Positions 18,204-29,380 of a DNA stretch of 64,000 nucleotides are shown piece after piece. Source of the DNA: Gammaproteobacteria bacterium. Lineage in GTDB: Bacteria > Pseudomonadota > Gammaproteobacteria > Pseudomonadales > Pseudohongiellaceae. The notes below the pieces were generated by a model that ran no database searches, was not told the origin of the DNA, and was given only the letters and a program-made list of their open reading frames with translations. Position 1 is the first letter of the stretch. Each line of letters starts with the position of its first letter. The DNA is taken from the NCBI GenBank assembly GCA_008081045.1, contig VMDC01000033.1:1-64000 (forward strand). The letters are read 5' to 3'. The translations under genes and the position numbers were made by a program.

Positions 18204-21170
18204 TCATAATTTTATAATTTTCAATCCTTCAATTCTTGATCCCTCGAGTGCTTCCTGGCTACTGACAATGCCTATTGACGCCCGTTCCGGGTCGAAATAG
18301 GTTTGTGCAACCCGGCGCAAGTCTTCTATCGTGGTGGCGAGAACTCTTTCACGGAAAGTGGTGCGATCCTGCAGACTCCGTCCGAACAGGTGATTGTAAA
18401 AAGCCTGTTTGGCTTCGCCTGCCGGAGAAGAAGTTTTATCCATAGCGGCGATCACCCCCAGTATGGCCTCTTCGATTTGATTTTCTGAGTGCTTCTCGTC
18501 AAGCAGCCAGCCGATCGCCCGGTCAAAATCCAGAAGAGTTTCTGACAATCGCGGGTCCCGGTATGAGAAGAAACGGAAGCTGGCCGAGTTCGCGTCTTGA
18601 CTGGCTCCACCGCCATACGCACCCCCTTTCTCCCGGATAGCGGTGTGCAGGAACCCATTTCGCAGGAAGCCTGCGAGAACTTGTAACACGGCATGATCGG
18701 GGTGGTTTGCGCACACGGTCGGATAGGCCTTGGCGCAGAAACTGACCTGCGTTGCGGTACTCCAGGCTTCAATCAGCTGTGCTCTGACTGGCTGCAAAGA
18801 AAGCTGATTCTGAGGCTGACCGTTGAGATTGGCGTCCCATTGGGCGTCAAGATCCGCAATCAGAGCGTTTTTTCGATGCGCTTCACCGATCAATAAAAAG
18901 TGCTTGGGGCCTGTTAGCAGAGTTTCATGAAGCTCCTGTATCCGAGAAATCAATTGGTCGCGCTCATTGCTACCGCTCAGAGCTTCCCGGTGCCTCTGCA
19001 GGCGGTGAATCCCTTCCAGTCCCCCAAACTGGTGGTTGAGCAGTGCTACGGGGCTCATCTGGCTGCAAGCGAGGCTCATCGCGAGACTGTGCCCTTGGCC
19101 TGTAATACTGGCTTCTTTTCGGGCGCAGATCTGCTCAATCAAATCGGCCAATCGTTGTGTCTCGTCGAATCGCGTCTCGGACAATGTGGCCTTTAACAGT
19201 GCTGACATCTCGCGATGGTTCGACGCAAGGGCCTTCGATGAGAAAGTCAGGTAGCCGCTTGCTGACTGTTCGTCGTCCCCGGTACTGCGAATACTGCTAA
19301 AGCAGTTGACCCCTCCGCTGATTCGGGACTGCCAGGTCTGAACCTCGGCGTAGCTTTTGTCCGCAATGCCGAACTCTGTCAGACAGCTGGTATACAAAGG
19401 CAGTATCTCAAGCTGTTCAGGGCTCAGTTGCGGCAGTGGCAGCACGATCTGCTGATAGGCCAGGCCGTTGGTTCCTTGCCCGTAGAATGCCACTGAGGCC
19501 TGTGAGCCTGGCAGTGTTTCGTCAATGCGCGCCGGCTCGACAATTTTTGGTGGAACGTCCTCAAGACCGACCTTGGGTAACAGATCCGGGTCGTCAGCCT
19601 GCGACTGCCGTCTGGCCAGTGCCAGCGCCTGTTCGATGATGCGCTCTTTTTCACCAGAGTCCAGACTTGCCTTGATGGTGGCAAGTTTCTCTTCTTCTGC
19701 TTTTTGCTTTTCCCCGGCTAAGGTCAGACTGGGTTTCAGGGTCAGCGTCAGACGATGCGGATTATCCAGCAGCAGACGCTTAATAAGTCCCGGGATATAG
19801 CCCCTGTCCGAGACTCGCTCGCGCAGAAGCGCCAGCACAGGCTCAAGGTCCAACAGCTGAATCGGGTCTCCTCGATGCAGCGCTGTGGAGAGGCCGGCCA
19901 GAATCAGCTGGAGGCCGAATGGATAACTGTCACCGGAAATCTCTCGCTGATTGAGTTCAAGCTGGTGCAGCGCTGCCTCAACGTGCTGTTGGTCAACACC
20001 GTTGTCACAAACTGAATGAAGGCAAGAAAGGATGAGTTGCTCAATGGCTTCCGCGGACTCCTCGCCACAGCCTTCAAGACCCGCCATAAAGGTCATTTCT
20101 TTGTTGGAATCCTCCAGTCCGCACATGGGGGAAGGGGATTGGCCGAGCTTGCTGGTTTCAAGTAGGTTCAGCAATGGCGAAGCACTGTTTTCCATCAGTA
20201 TGCTGGTCAACAGCTGGGCTTCGAACAGTTCCACGATGTCAGTGCTCTTGCCAAGCAGCCATCCCAGTACGACATGGGTTTTGTGATCAGTCGATTCGGC
20301 GACTGCATAGTGTTCTGTAACCTCGATCGGCGCCGCATATCGCTTTTCGTCGTCTACCCTGATGCTTATGTCGAGCCGCTCAAATCTGGAAAGCGCGAGC
20401 GAGTCAAACGCGTCATGATGGTCAGCGGCCGGTATATCACCAAAGGTCATGAAGACCGCATTGCTGGGATGGTAATGACTTTGGTAAAACTCAAGCAGTT
20501 GCTGGTAGCTCAGATCAGGTATGTCGCTCGGTTCGCCCCCGCTGTTGTAGTGATAGGTCGTGGTAGGGAACAGATGTTTGGTCATCATTTGCCAGAGAAT
20601 GCTGTTCGGTGAACTCATTGCCCCTTTCATTTCATTGTAAACGACGCCTTTGTACAGTAAGTCGCTGTCGCTGTTGTCAGGCTCGGCAAATTCGAGGCGA
20701 TGGCCCTCCTGAGCAAAGTCCAGTTCATGCAGACGGGAGAAAAAGGCAGCATCAAGATAGACTTGCAAAAGGTTGTTGAAGTCTTTCCGATTCTTGCTGG
20801 CGAAAGGATAGGCCGTCCAGTCGCTGCTGGTGAAGGCATTCATGAATGTGTTGAGCGAGCGTCGGATCATCATGAAAAAAGGATCCCGGACCGGATATTT
20901 CTCGCTGCCGCAAAGTGCGGTGTGCTCAAGGATATGTGCAACGCCGGTTGAGTCCATCGGTACGGTTCGGAATGCGACCAGAAACACGTTTTCAGGATTG
21001 TCACTGTCGAGGTGATAGTGCATCGCGCCGGTTGCCCGGTGTTCATATTCCTCCATGGTGAGATTCAACGAGGCAATGGTTTTGCGTCGATGGCAGGTGA
21101 AGGCGGGATGGCCATCAATCGTGGGCTGCGCGGTGCCCGCTGGATCTGGGGCGTTGACGGATTCGCTCAT
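18204..21170 (-). CDS. M16C family metallopeptidase, PreP-like
   Basis: A large zinc peptidase of the insulinase superfamily (about 988 aa from the chosen ATG), resembling presequence protease PreP/CYM1. It degrades short unstructured peptides inside a closed chamber. The inverted zinc motif HILEH lies near residue 92, followed by TALCGSEKYPVRDPF, a hallmark of the M16C branch; the downstream Glu is in VVYNEMKGAMSSP. The C-terminal half holds the second M16 pair, with a GGAYGGG stretch and FFSYRDPR. No signal peptide is seen, so cytoplasmic action is likely. I prefer the ATG at 21170 to the one at 21221 because the extra 17 residues are not family-like. A terminator follows at 18004-18035. 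Confidence 0.88.
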   Translation of the reverse strand: MSESVNAPDPAGTAQPTIDGHPAFTCHRRKTIASLNLTMEEYEHRATGAMHYHLDSDNPENVFLVAFRTVPMDSTGVAHILEHTALCGSEKYPVRDPFFMMIRRSLNTFMNAFTSSDWTAYPFASKNRKDFNNLLQVYLDAAFFSRLHELDFAQEGHRLEFAEPDNSDSDLLYKGVVYNEMKGAMSSPNSILWQMMTKHLFPTTTYHYNSGGEPSDIPDLSYQQLLEFYQSHYHPSNAVFMTFGDIPAADHHDAFDSLALSRFERLDISIRVDDEKRYAAPIEVTEHYAVAESTDHKTHVVLGWLLGKSTDIVELFEAQLLTSILMENSASPLLNLLETSKLGQSPSPMCGLEDSNKEMTFMAGLEGCGEESAEAIEQLILSCLHSVCDNGVDQQHVEAALHQLELNQREISGDSYPFGLQLILAGLSTALHRGDPIQLLDLEPVLALLRERVSDRGYIPGLIKRLLLDNPHRLTLTLKPSLTLAGEKQKAEEEKLATIKASLDSGEKERIIEQALALARRQSQADDPDLLPKVGLEDVPPKIVEPARIDETLPGSQASVAFYGQGTNGLAYQQIVLPLPQLSPEQLEILPLYTSCLTEFGIADKSYAEVQTWQSRISGGVNCFSSIRSTGDDEQSASGYLTFSSKALASNHREMSALLKATLSETRFDETQRLADLIEQICARKEASITGQGHSLAMSLACSQMSPVALLNHQFGGLEGIHRLQRHREALSGSNERDQLISRIQELHETLLTGPKHFLLIGEAHRKNALIADLDAQWDANLNGQPQNQLSLQPVRAQLIEAWSTATQVSFCAKAYPTVCANHPDHAVLQVLAGFLRNGFLHTAIREKGGAYGGGASQDANSASFRFFSYRDPRLSETLLDFDRAIGWLLDEKHSENQIEEAILGVIAAMDKTSSPAGEAKQAFYNHLFGRSLQDRTTFRERVLATTIEDLRRVAQTYFDPERASIGIVSSQEALEGSRIEGLKIIKL

Positions 21171-21270
21171 ATTTATGCAGGTTCCTCGGTTCTTCTGCGT
21201 CAGGGAAATCGCAATGCTCATTATGAGCGTGTCGATTTTTGAGAACTACGGCGGTGAAAAGCTGGCTAGA

Positions 21271-22104
21271 TCAGGGCGGGATGGACTCCAGTGTCAGAGC
21301 GCCAAGTTTACCGGACCGGAAGTCGTTTAGTAATGCCTGGGCAACTTTATCACCGTCGATGAGTCCTCCTTTTGTCAGGCTACCTGTGGTATGGGCTATA
21401 GCGGCAACTAACTGCTCGGTTTGTTCCGGCAGAACGTCAAGCCCGTAGCGCGCTTTGAGCAGGGCCGGAGCGACCTGTGCAAGGGTTTCCGCAGCCATCC
21501 AGCCAATTTCCTCAACGTCCAGCGCCGTGTGGCGGATACTGCCGATCATTGCCAGCCAGAGCGCTCCCTGCTGGTCTTCGAGCTTGGGCCACAGCATTCC
21601 GGGCGTGTCAATCAGTGTCCACTCTTCGTTGAGTTTGATGCGCTGCTGCCCCTTGGTAACTGCCGGCTCGTTGCCTGTTCTGGCCAGTTTGCGCCCGGCA
21701 ATAGCGTTCAGAATCGTTGACTTGCCGACATTGGGCACGCCAAAAATCACGGCTTGCCTGCGCTTGGCAGTCGCCGGGCGGGTATTGTCAGTCAGGGCTG
21801 CCAGTGCCGCGAGAATCGCCTTGGAAATGGATTGCTTGTCCTGGCTCAGTGTAAGGCTTCTCGTGCTGTCGGACGCATTGAAATAGGCTTGCCAGGTGCT
21901 TGTGGCCCCGGTCTCGGCAAGATCGCATTTGTTGAGCAGTTTCAACGTCGGTTTTCCTTTAAAGATCTCTTTCAGTAAAGGATTTGAACTGGCTGCCGGT
22001 ATGCGGGCGTCGAGGACCTCTACGACGGCATCGGTGGTCGAGGCTAACTTTCGGAGCTCTTTCCCGGCTTTGTGCATGTGGCCGGGGTACCAGGTTATTG
22101 TCAT
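21271..22104 (-). CDS. YlqF/RbgA-type ribosome biogenesis GTPase
   Basis: A circularly permuted GTPase of 277 aa. The order of motifs is diagnostic: G4 (NKCDL) comes first, then G1 (GVPNVGKST) and G3 (DTPGM). The N-terminus WYPGHMHKA is the family signature. In firmicutes the homologue RbgA assists late 50S assembly; in gammaproteobacteria the role is less studied. The start is the ATG at 22104, giving MTITWYPGH; the frame is open a further 87 codons upstream but that part overlaps bolA and is not family-like. It is divergent from bolA across about 93 bases. Confidence 0.9.
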   Translation of the reverse strand: MTITWYPGHMHKAGKELRKLASTTDAVVEVLDARIPAASSNPLLKEIFKGKPTLKLLNKCDLAETGATSTWQAYFNASDSTRSLTLSQDKQSISKAILAALAALTDNTRPATAKRRQAVIFGVPNVGKSTILNAIAGRKLARTGNEPAVTKGQQRIKLNEEWTLIDTPGMLWPKLEDQQGALWLAMIGSIRHTALDVEEIGWMAAETLAQVAPALLKARYGLDVLPEQTEQLVAAIAHTTGSLTKGGLIDGDKVAQALLNDFRSGKLGALTLESIPP

Positions 22105-22134
22105 ACAAGCGTTATCGGCCGTTCGAGCTTGCCG

Positions 22135-22140
22135 TATAAT
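22135..22140 (+). promoter_or_regulatory. Candidate -10 of bolA
   Basis: A perfect TATAAT hexamer 57 bases upstream of the bolA ATG. The region 17 bases further upstream has only a weak -35 (TTATCG at 22112-22117). BolA genes are often read by stationary-phase sigma factor, which tolerates weak -35 boxes; that is inference here. Confidence 0.45.
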
Positions 22141-22148
22141 GGCGGAAG

Positions 22149-22173
22149 GCTGTCCGTATCTGTGCCGGACAGC
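22149..22173 (+). promoter_or_regulatory. Hairpin in the bolA leader
   Basis: GCTGTCCG at 22149-22156 pairs perfectly with CGGACAGC at 22166-22173 around a nine-base loop. It sits just after the candidate -10 and 24 bases before the bolA start, in the putative 5' untranslated leader. It could be an mRNA structure or an inverted-repeat operator. No T-run follows. Confidence 0.5.
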
Positions 22174-22197
22174 GCGCTGATAAATGAAGAGTGGAGT

Positions 22198-22512
22198 ATG
22201 GATATTCAAGCATCTATCGAGCGGAAATTGAACCTGGAATTTCGCCCGACATACCAACTGATTGAAAATGAAAGTCACCGGCATGGCGGCGGGGCAGGGG
22301 ATTCGCATTTTAAGCTGACCGTTGTGTCCGAGAACTTTGCCGGCCTGAATCGCGTGAAGCGGCATCAGAGCGTCTATGCGCTACTGGCCGACGAGATGGC
22401 CGGACCAGTCCATGCCCTGGCACTGCATTTGTACTCGCCTGCGGAGTGGGTCGAACGGGCGAATACTCGCCCTGACTCTCCGGACTGCCGTGGAGGCAGC
22501 CGAGTTGTTTAG
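22198..22512 (+). CDS. bolA: BolA family protein
   Basis: A 104-aa protein with the class II KH-like BolA fold. It carries the opening MDIQASIERKL, the ESHRH segment with its iron-sulfur-ligating His, DSHFKLTVVSENF, and a conserved RHQSVYALLADEM...VHALALHLYSPAEW tract. The C-terminal CRGG tail resembles the CRGAGS tail of Escherichia coli BolA, which argues for BolA rather than IbaG. BolA works with a monothiol glutaredoxin in iron-sulfur trafficking and influences morphology in stationary phase. In Escherichia coli bolA precedes tig; here it is about 13 kb away and divergent from the YlqF-type gene. The start has GAGTGGAG upstream. Confidence 0.92.
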   Translation: MDIQASIERKLNLEFRPTYQLIENESHRHGGGAGDSHFKLTVVSENFAGLNRVKRHQSVYALLADEMAGPVHALALHLYSPAEWVERANTRPDSPDCRGGSRVV

Positions 22513-22807
22513 CGGATTGATACTGACGCTTCTCACTGACCGAGGTGGCATCAGGGTTTGACGGTCGCAGTTCAAGATCGCGGTTCTGATCTGCGGACAT
22601 CCGGATTGCGTTTACGGTGAAAAGGCGAATTTTGAACGCCGCGCATGAGACGCCGGTCACAGTTCGATGTTCCTGATTTGCGTTAGAGTCACTGACAGGT
22701 AAGTGCGAAGCTTGGAACGCAGTACCGTGGAGCACTGTTTCGTGGGAAGAGAAATGGCAAAATCATCAGAAATGCACGAGCCCTTGCTCCGCCGGAGGGT
22801 TGCCTGA

Positions 22808-23611
22808 ATGGCGGGTAAGATGCTGCCGGGTTCAGTGCTCTATCCGGGGCTGCTCGCCCTGGCGCTGATTATATTTGGATGGCAACTCTCCCCCGTTGAA
22901 GGCTTGCCTGAATCGATTCCGGAGCCTGTTGTCTCAGAACAGGCGCCAATCTCGGTCTTTCCTGATTTTGCTGCGGTAGTTGAAGTTGACGAGAGAAAAC
23001 AACAGTTCTTTCAGTTTTTGAAGGACTATATCGATGCGGCCAACGCGGAGGTATTGGAAACGCGGCAGCAACTTAAGCGGTATGATGAGATCGCAGCAAC
23101 CGGGAGTCGGTTCTCACCAACGGAACGGGCGTGGATTTTAGCGTTGGCTGATGAATACGATGTTGATACCGGTGAGCTTTTCGAGCGGGAAATTACCGCA
23201 GAACTGATGAGGCGCGTTGACGAGGTGCCCCTTGCGATGGCCCTGGCCCAGGCCGCGAACGAATCTGCTTGGGGTACATCGCGGTTCGCTCTCGAGGGTA
23301 ATAACATTTTCGGGCAATGGTGTTTCGAATCGGGCTGTGGTCTGGTTCCCCTGCAGCGACAGGGGAACGCCTCTTATGAAGTAAGGAAATTCGAGTCTAT
23401 CGGCGAGTCGGTCAGGGCCTACATTAAAAATATCAATTCGCAATATTCATATGAAGAGCTCAGGGAACGCAGGGCTCGCATGCGCAGGCGGAATGAGCCG
23501 CTTAACGCGTTCGATCTGGCGGCCGGGTTGGCGGCCTACTCTGAGAGGGGCGAAAATTATGTGGATGAAGTGCAGAATCTGATCCTACAGAACGAGCTTG
23601 ACCGGCTCTGA
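22808..23611 (+). CDS. bax: Bax-type glucosaminidase domain protein
   Basis: A 267-aa putative murein hydrolase. Residues about 9-30 form an uncleaved or cleavable hydrophobic leader. The C-terminal part holds the glucosaminidase-type domain, with ALAQAANESAWGTSRFALEGNNIFGQW (candidate catalytic Glu in NES), RKFESIGESVRAYIKNINS and LAAYSERGENYVDEV. Escherichia coli Bax shares the SGWGTSRFA and NALFGQW motifs. Its exact biological role is unsettled. The ATG abuts the TGA of a 17-codon frame (22754-22807) of no recognised identity. The 295 bases between bolA and this gene otherwise hold nothing recognised. Confidence 0.82.
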   Translation: MAGKMLPGSVLYPGLLALALIIFGWQLSPVEGLPESIPEPVVSEQAPISVFPDFAAVVEVDERKQQFFQFLKDYIDAANAEVLETRQQLKRYDEIAATGSRFSPTERAWILALADEYDVDTGELFEREITAELMRRVDEVPLAMALAQAANESAWGTSRFALEGNNIFGQWCFESGCGLVPLQRQGNASYEVRKFESIGESVRAYIKNINSQYSYEELRERRARMRRRNEPLNAFDLAAGLAAYSERGENYVDEVQNLILQNELDRL

Positions 23612-23626
23612 CTGACTCACACCGGG

Positions 23627-24676
23627 CTACCGGGGGTTTATCCAGGGAACGGAATACCAGAAGTATCTGCCGTTCTCCGTCGAGGGAGCGGTACATATAT
23701 AACGCCATCGTCGATCACTGTGTGCATCAGCGGCCTGTATCCGCAACAAACCCGTTTCTCGGTTTTCCCACGTCAGCGTCATTGCCTCCCCGTTATCATA
23801 ACAGCCTAGCTGTGATGGGCTGATCCCATTCAGGTTAAACCTGAGCAGGGCTTCGGGCCTCTCCAGTTCGGTCACGGGTGAGTCAGGTTCGAGTAATTCA
23901 ACGTCAAAAGCGAGTGTACTGAACTTGACCCGCGCCGTTTCGAGTCGTGCGTAAATACCGGCCAGGGGGTAGCGCGGCAGAGCGTGGAAGTCTGAGCTGT
24001 AGCCGACTGCTCCGGAATTCTGTGCGAATCCGACATAACCTTCCTCCGCAAGCATTGCCTTGATCTGCGCATTGAATTCTCCGTAGGGATAGGCAAGAAA
24101 ACGGTGGCTTTGCCCTGTTTCCTTCAGGATAGTGGCTTCAGCCTCAAGCAGTTCAGCGCGTTGCCGCGCCAACCAGTTGGCATCTGTCTCCTCGGCGTTG
24201 CGACTCAGCATATAGGGATGGCTGACCATATGATTGGCAATCAGCGCCCCCGCTTCGGAGAGCGCCCTTATTTGCTCCCAGGTCATGTAATTTTTCTGGC
24301 GATTATTTATGGGCTCCGTGCTCACAAACAGTGCAAACGGCATGCCATATTCCTGTAGAAGCGGGAAAGCGGTCTCATAGATTGACGAATACCCGTCGTC
24401 AAATGTGATGGCGACAGCACGATCTGGCAGGGGCGTCCTGCTGCGCAGGCTCTGGACCAGTTCGTCGAGCGGCAGAACAGAAAAGTTGTTGTCTCTGAGA
24501 TAATCAAGATGGGCTCGAAAATCTTCGGGCGAAATGCTGGTGGACTGAGGCGTTCCGGTGGCGACATGATGATAGAGCAGCACGACGCCACTCTCGGCAG
24601 CCACGACGATTCCAGACGCAGACAAAAGCAGACACACTATGTAGTGACGAAAAGCTTGTCGGATCGCAGGCACCAT
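23627..24676 (-). CDS. Polysaccharide deacetylase (NodB fold), exported
   Basis: A carbohydrate esterase 4 family enzyme that removes N-acetyl groups from a polysaccharide. The first 24 residues after the chosen ATG form a signal peptide ending AAES. NodB motifs: TFDDGY (catalytic and metal Asp), NHMVSHPYM (metal-binding H-x3-HP), and AYPYGEF. A further C-terminal segment of about 120 residues ends in WYSVPWINPR and lacks a recognised domain. Two upstream ATGs (24694, 24742) are in frame; 24676 gives the cleanest signal peptide. It is divergent from fadB and convergent with bax. The substrate is unknown; peptidoglycan or an exopolysaccharide are possible. Confidence 0.82.
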   Translation of the reverse strand: MVPAIRQAFRHYIVCLLLSASGIVVAAESGVVLLYHHVATGTPQSTSISPEDFRAHLDYLRDNNFSVLPLDELVQSLRSRTPLPDRAVAITFDDGYSSIYETAFPLLQEYGMPFALFVSTEPINNRQKNYMTWEQIRALSEAGALIANHMVSHPYMLSRNAEETDANWLARQRAELLEAEATILKETGQSHRFLAYPYGEFNAQIKAMLAEEGYVGFAQNSGAVGYSSDFHALPRYPLAGIYARLETARVKFSTLAFDVELLEPDSPVTELERPEALLRFNLNGISPSQLGCYDNGEAMTLTWENRETGLLRIQAADAHSDRRWRYICTAPSTENGRYFWYSVPWINPR

Positions 24677-24790
24677 TGCGCAATAATACCCCATCAACGG
24701 CTTTGAATGGCACACACGCAGAATGTCATCAAAGAAACGCATCAGCTGCCGGGGCTCGATTTGTCTCTGTTGTGTGCAAAGGCTAGAAGG

Positions 24791-24796
24791 TATAAT
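24791..24796 (+). promoter_or_regulatory. Candidate -10 of the fadBA promoter
   Basis: A perfect TATAAT 50 bases upstream of the fadB ATG, in the gap divergent from the deacetylase. No good -35 is present at 16-18 bases, so an activator or another sigma factor may contribute. I did not see a convincing FadR or PsrA operator. Confidence 0.5.
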
Positions 24797-24845
24797 CGCC
24801 GCCCGATAGCAGGCACGACTCACGTCGGAAAGCAGAGGAAAACTT

Positions 24846-26990
24846 ATGATATTTCAGGGCAGCGCACTCAGCGTTGAATTATTGCCTTCAGGCGTAGCCA
24901 AGTTGCAGTTTGATCTGAACGAGTCTTCAGTGAACAAATTCAACCGGCATACGCTTGAAGAGCTGCGCAATGCGGTCGATTTGCTGGCGAAATCCGATGT
25001 TAAGGGGCTTGTCTTTACCAGCGCTAAGAGCGGATTTATCGTGGGAGCTGACATCACAGAGTTCACCGGCATTTTTGGTGGCAGCGAAGAAAGCATTGTG
25101 GCCTGGCTGGTGGAGGCCAATGAAGTCTTCAACGCAATAGAGGATCTCCCCTTTCCGACCGTCTGTGCGATCAATGGTGTCGCCCTCGGCGGCGGGTTCG
25201 AGCTGGCAATTGCAGCCGATTATCGCGTGGCATCCACGGAAGCGGTTGTGGGATTCCCTGAGGTTAAACTCGGCATTATTCCGGGTTTTGGTGGTACGGT
25301 CCGTCTGCCCAGACTGATCGGGGCGGACAATGCGAATGTCTGGATCAGCAGTGGAGCCCATATCAAAGCTGACCAGGCCTTCAAAGAAGGCGCTCTGGAC
25401 GCCATTGTGGAGCGCGACAGCTTGGAGGCTGCTGCCGAAGATCTTGTGCTGCAGTGCGTGGCGGGCAAACTGAACTTTCACGGGCCTCGCAAGGCTAAGC
25501 GCTCTCCGCTCAGTTTGGGCCCGATTGAGCTGAATGTCGCCTTTGAAACGGCCAAGGGAATGGTCATGGCACAGGCAGGGCGAAATTATCCGGCACCGGT
25601 TGCGGCAGTCACTGTTATGCAGGACGCAGCCGGCATGAACCGGTCTGATGCTTTGCAGATGGAACACAAGGCTTTTGCCCGTCTGGCAGTTGGCGATGTC
25701 GCGGCCAATCTTGTGCAAATGTTTCTGAATGACCAGCTGCTTGCCGGCATGGCCAAGAAAGCGGCAAGGCTTGCCAAGAAAGAGGTAAAGTCAGCTGCGG
25801 TGCTGGGGGCGGGTATTATGGGAGGTGGCATCGCTTACCAGTCCGCTTCCAAAGGCGTTCCGATCCTGATGAAGGATGTTCGTCAGGAAGGGATCGATCT
25901 TGGGATGTCAGAAGCCCGCAAACTGCTCAACAAAAAAGTCAGTCGGGGCAGCTTGTCCACTGACGGCATGATAGAGACTCTGTCCAACATTACCCCGACC
26001 CTGGACTACAGTGGTGTTGACTCGGTTGATTTTGTGATCGAGGCAGTGGTCGAAAACCCCGACGTCAAAAAGTCGGTACTCCAGGAGCTGGAGCAACTGG
26101 TGCGGGCTGACACCATCATAGCGACCAATACCTCTACGATTTCAGTGGATGACCTGTCGGGTGTTCTGGCGCGTCCGGAAAACTTTTGCGGGATGCACTT
26201 TTTCAATCCAGTCCCGGTGATGCCTCTGGTTGAGGTGATTCGCGGCGAGGCCAGCAGTGAACAAACGATTGCGACGACGGTAGCTTATGCAAAGAAGCTG
26301 GGCAAAACCCCGATAGTTGTCAATAACTGTCCCGGTTTCCTGGTGAATCGCGTGTTGTTTCCCTATTTTGGCGCGTTCGCGCAATTAATCCATGATGGGG
26401 CTGATTTCCGCCAGATCGACAAAGCCATGGAGCGCTTTGGCTGGCCCATGGGACCTGCCTATCTGATGGATGTCGTGGGGATTGATACCGGGGTCCACGC
26501 CCAGGGAGTGATGGCTGCAGGGTTTGAGCGAATGCGGCAAAGCTTCCCCAGTATTGTTGAAAAGCTGTTCGAGGCCGGGGACCTGGGTCAGAAGACCGGT
26601 CAGGGTTTTTACCGGTACGAAGCGGATAAAAAAGGTAAGCCCAGAAAGCTTCCAAACCCCGATATCGATAGGCACATCGCTGAAGTACAGCCGGAATCCC
26701 GACCCTTTACTGATGAGCAGATCGTCAATCGCATGATGGTGGCCATGTGCCTCGAAACTGTCCGCTGCCTAGAAGACAGGATTGTCGAGACAGCAGTTGA
26801 GGCGGATATGGGGCTTGCCCTCGGAATTGGCTTTCCACCCTTCAGAGGAGGGGCGCTTCGTTACATAGACAGCATCGGGGTTGGTGAGTTTGTGGATCTT
26901 TGCGACAGTTTTCAGGATTCAGGTGCGCTGTATCAGCCCACTGCGCAACTGAGAGAGCTGGCCAAGTCGGGCGGCGCTTTTTATCAGTAA
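24846..26990 (+). CDS. fadB: Fatty acid oxidation complex subunit alpha FadB
   Basis: The multifunctional alpha subunit of beta-oxidation, carrying enoyl-CoA hydratase and 3-hydroxyacyl-CoA dehydrogenase activities (714 aa; Escherichia coli 729). The hydratase half has [20 protein letters not shown] and [15 protein letters not shown], with the two catalytic Glu of the crotonase fold. The dehydrogenase half has the NAD motif [10 protein letters not shown] near residue 322 and HFFNPVPVM. The ribosome-binding site AGAGGAAA precedes the ATG. fadA follows after 15 bases, the classical fadBA operon. The complex converts enoyl-CoA through to 3-ketoacyl-CoA, which FadA then cleaves. Confidence 0.96.
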   Translation: MIFQGSALSVELLPSGVAKLQFDLNESSVNKFNRHTLEELRNAVDLLAKSDVKGLVFTSAKSGFIVGADITEFTGIFGGSEESIVAWLVEANEVFNAIEDLPFPTVCAINGVALGGGFELAIAADYRVASTEAVVGFPEVKLGIIPGFGGTVRLPRLIGADNANVWISSGAHIKADQAFKEGALDAIVERDSLEAAAEDLVLQCVAGKLNFHGPRKAKRSPLSLGPIELNVAFETAKGMVMAQAGRNYPAPVAAVTVMQDAAGMNRSDALQMEHKAFARLAVGDVAANLVQMFLNDQLLAGMAKKAARLAKKEVKSAAVLGAGIMGGGIAYQSASKGVPILMKDVRQEGIDLGMSEARKLLNKKVSRGSLSTDGMIETLSNITPTLDYSGVDSVDFVIEAVVENPDVKKSVLQELEQLVRADTIIATNTSTISVDDLSGVLARPENFCGMHFFNPVPVMPLVEVIRGEASSEQTIATTVAYAKKLGKTPIVVNNCPGFLVNRVLFPYFGAFAQLIHDGADFRQIDKAMERFGWPMGPAYLMDVVGIDTGVHAQGVMAAGFERMRQSFPSIVEKLFEAGDLGQKTGQGFYRYEADKKGKPRKLPNPDIDRHIAEVQPESRPFTDEQIVNRMMVAMCLETVRCLEDRIVETAVEADMGLALGIGFPPFRGGALRYIDSIGVGEFVDLCDSFQDSGALYQPTAQLRELAKSGGAFYQ

Positions 26991-28181
<1,191 letters not shown>

Positions 28182-28195
28182 AGGATACTTGTGTC

Positions 28196-29032
28196 TTGAG
28201 TACCGCCGACAAGAATCATTTCATGCTCAATCGCAGCCGCAAGAATTTGCGGCGCGATGTCGGTCGAGCTATCGCTGACTTTGACATGATAGCGGACGGT
28301 GATCTGGTCATGGTATGCCTGTCCGGTGGTAAAGACTCCTACACCCTGCTGGACATCTTATCGAGTCTGCAGCGCCATGCCCCTATTAATTTCGAGTTGC
28401 ATGCCGTAAACCTCGACCAGAAGCAGCCGGGGTTCCCAGAGCATGTACTCCCTGAGTATCTTGAAAACCTTGGGGTGAGTTACAAAATACTGGAACAAGA
28501 CACCTACTCGATTGTCACCGACAAAGTGCCCGAGGGAAAAACTTTTTGCGGGCTTTGTTCACGCTTGCGACGGGGTATCCTCTATAACTATGCCGAATCA
28601 ATTGGTGCAAACAAGATTGCACTGGGTCATCACCGTGATGATATTGTGGAAACCCTGTTTCTCAACATGTTTTATGGCGGCAAGCTAAAAGCGATGCCGC
28701 CCAAACTGCTCAGCGATGACAGACGCAATATAGTGATCAGACCGCTGGCATACTGTAAAGAAGCGGAAATCAGTCGCTATGCCGAGTTGGCAGGATTTCC
28801 GATTATTCCCTGCAATTTGTGCGGTTCGCAGGACAATCTTCAGCGCCAGGCCATTAAAAACATGCTGCAGGGCTGGCAGCGAGAGCATCCTGGCCGGGTC
28901 GAAACGATATTCCGAGCAATCTGTAATGTGTCACCCAGTCAGCTTGCGGACTCAGAGCTGTTTGATTTTTCAGGCCTTGAAGACGTACGCTCGGCAAAAG
29001 CGACAAATCTAAATCTGTTTGAAGTCAACTGA
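28196..29032 (+). CDS. ttcA: tRNA 2-thiocytidine synthetase TtcA
   Basis: Adds sulfur to cytidine 32 of certain tRNAs using an iron-sulfur cluster and ATP. The PP-loop SGGKDS, cysteine pairs CGLC and CNLC, and the stretch [19 protein letters not shown] match the family closely. The start is a TTG at 28196 giving about 278 aa, with AGGA upstream; an ATG at 28223 is the alternative, and an open extension further upstream overlaps fadA and is not family-like. The C-terminus ends soon after FDFSGLEDV, shorter than the Escherichia coli protein. It lies 14 bases behind fadA. Confidence 0.92.
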   Translation: MSTADKNHFMLNRSRKNLRRDVGRAIADFDMIADGDLVMVCLSGGKDSYTLLDILSSLQRHAPINFELHAVNLDQKQPGFPEHVLPEYLENLGVSYKILEQDTYSIVTDKVPEGKTFCGLCSRLRRGILYNYAESIGANKIALGHHRDDIVETLFLNMFYGGKLKAMPPKLLSDDRRNIVIRPLAYCKEAEISRYAELAGFPIIPCNLCGSQDNLQRQAIKNMLQGWQREHPGRVETIFRAICNVSPSQLADSELFDFSGLEDVRSAKATNLNLFEVN

Positions 29033-29098
29033 ACGCGTTGTCGGATTCCTCGCCGAGAAACTGGTCGTGCTTTTTTAGAATGTATGGTCTCTGCGAAC

Positions 29099-29305
29099 AT
29101 GGAAATTCCCCATTCTCAGCTGTCCGATGAAGCGCTTCGGGCCATCATCGAAGAGTTCATCTCGCGAGAAGGTTCCGAGTACGGACTGATAGAGTACTCC
29201 TTTGAAGAGAAAGTCAGCCACGTGATAAAACAGCTTGAGCGCGGTGAGGTGGTCGTGACCTTTGACGCGGTATCCGAGACGTGTAACCTGATGCCGAGTC
29301 GTTAG
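29099..29305 (+). CDS. YheU family protein (UPF0270)
   Basis: A 68-aa protein of the UPF0270/YheU family of unknown function. Matching features are the opening MEIPHSQLS, EEFISREGSEYG, a helical EEKVSHVIKQLERGE tract, VVTFDAVSETCN and the ending MPSR. An in-frame ATG five codons upstream is possible. It lies between ttcA and tusA on the same strand, so it may be part of the same transcription unit. No function is claimed. Confidence 0.8.
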   Translation: MEIPHSQLSDEALRAIIEEFISREGSEYGLIEYSFEEKVSHVIKQLERGEVVVTFDAVSETCNLMPSR

Positions 29306-29380
29306 GGTTCTATGAGCGTCAGTTACACTACGCGATGAACCGCGCGTCGGCGCGCTTGGGCGCTGCTACATGGAGAACAG

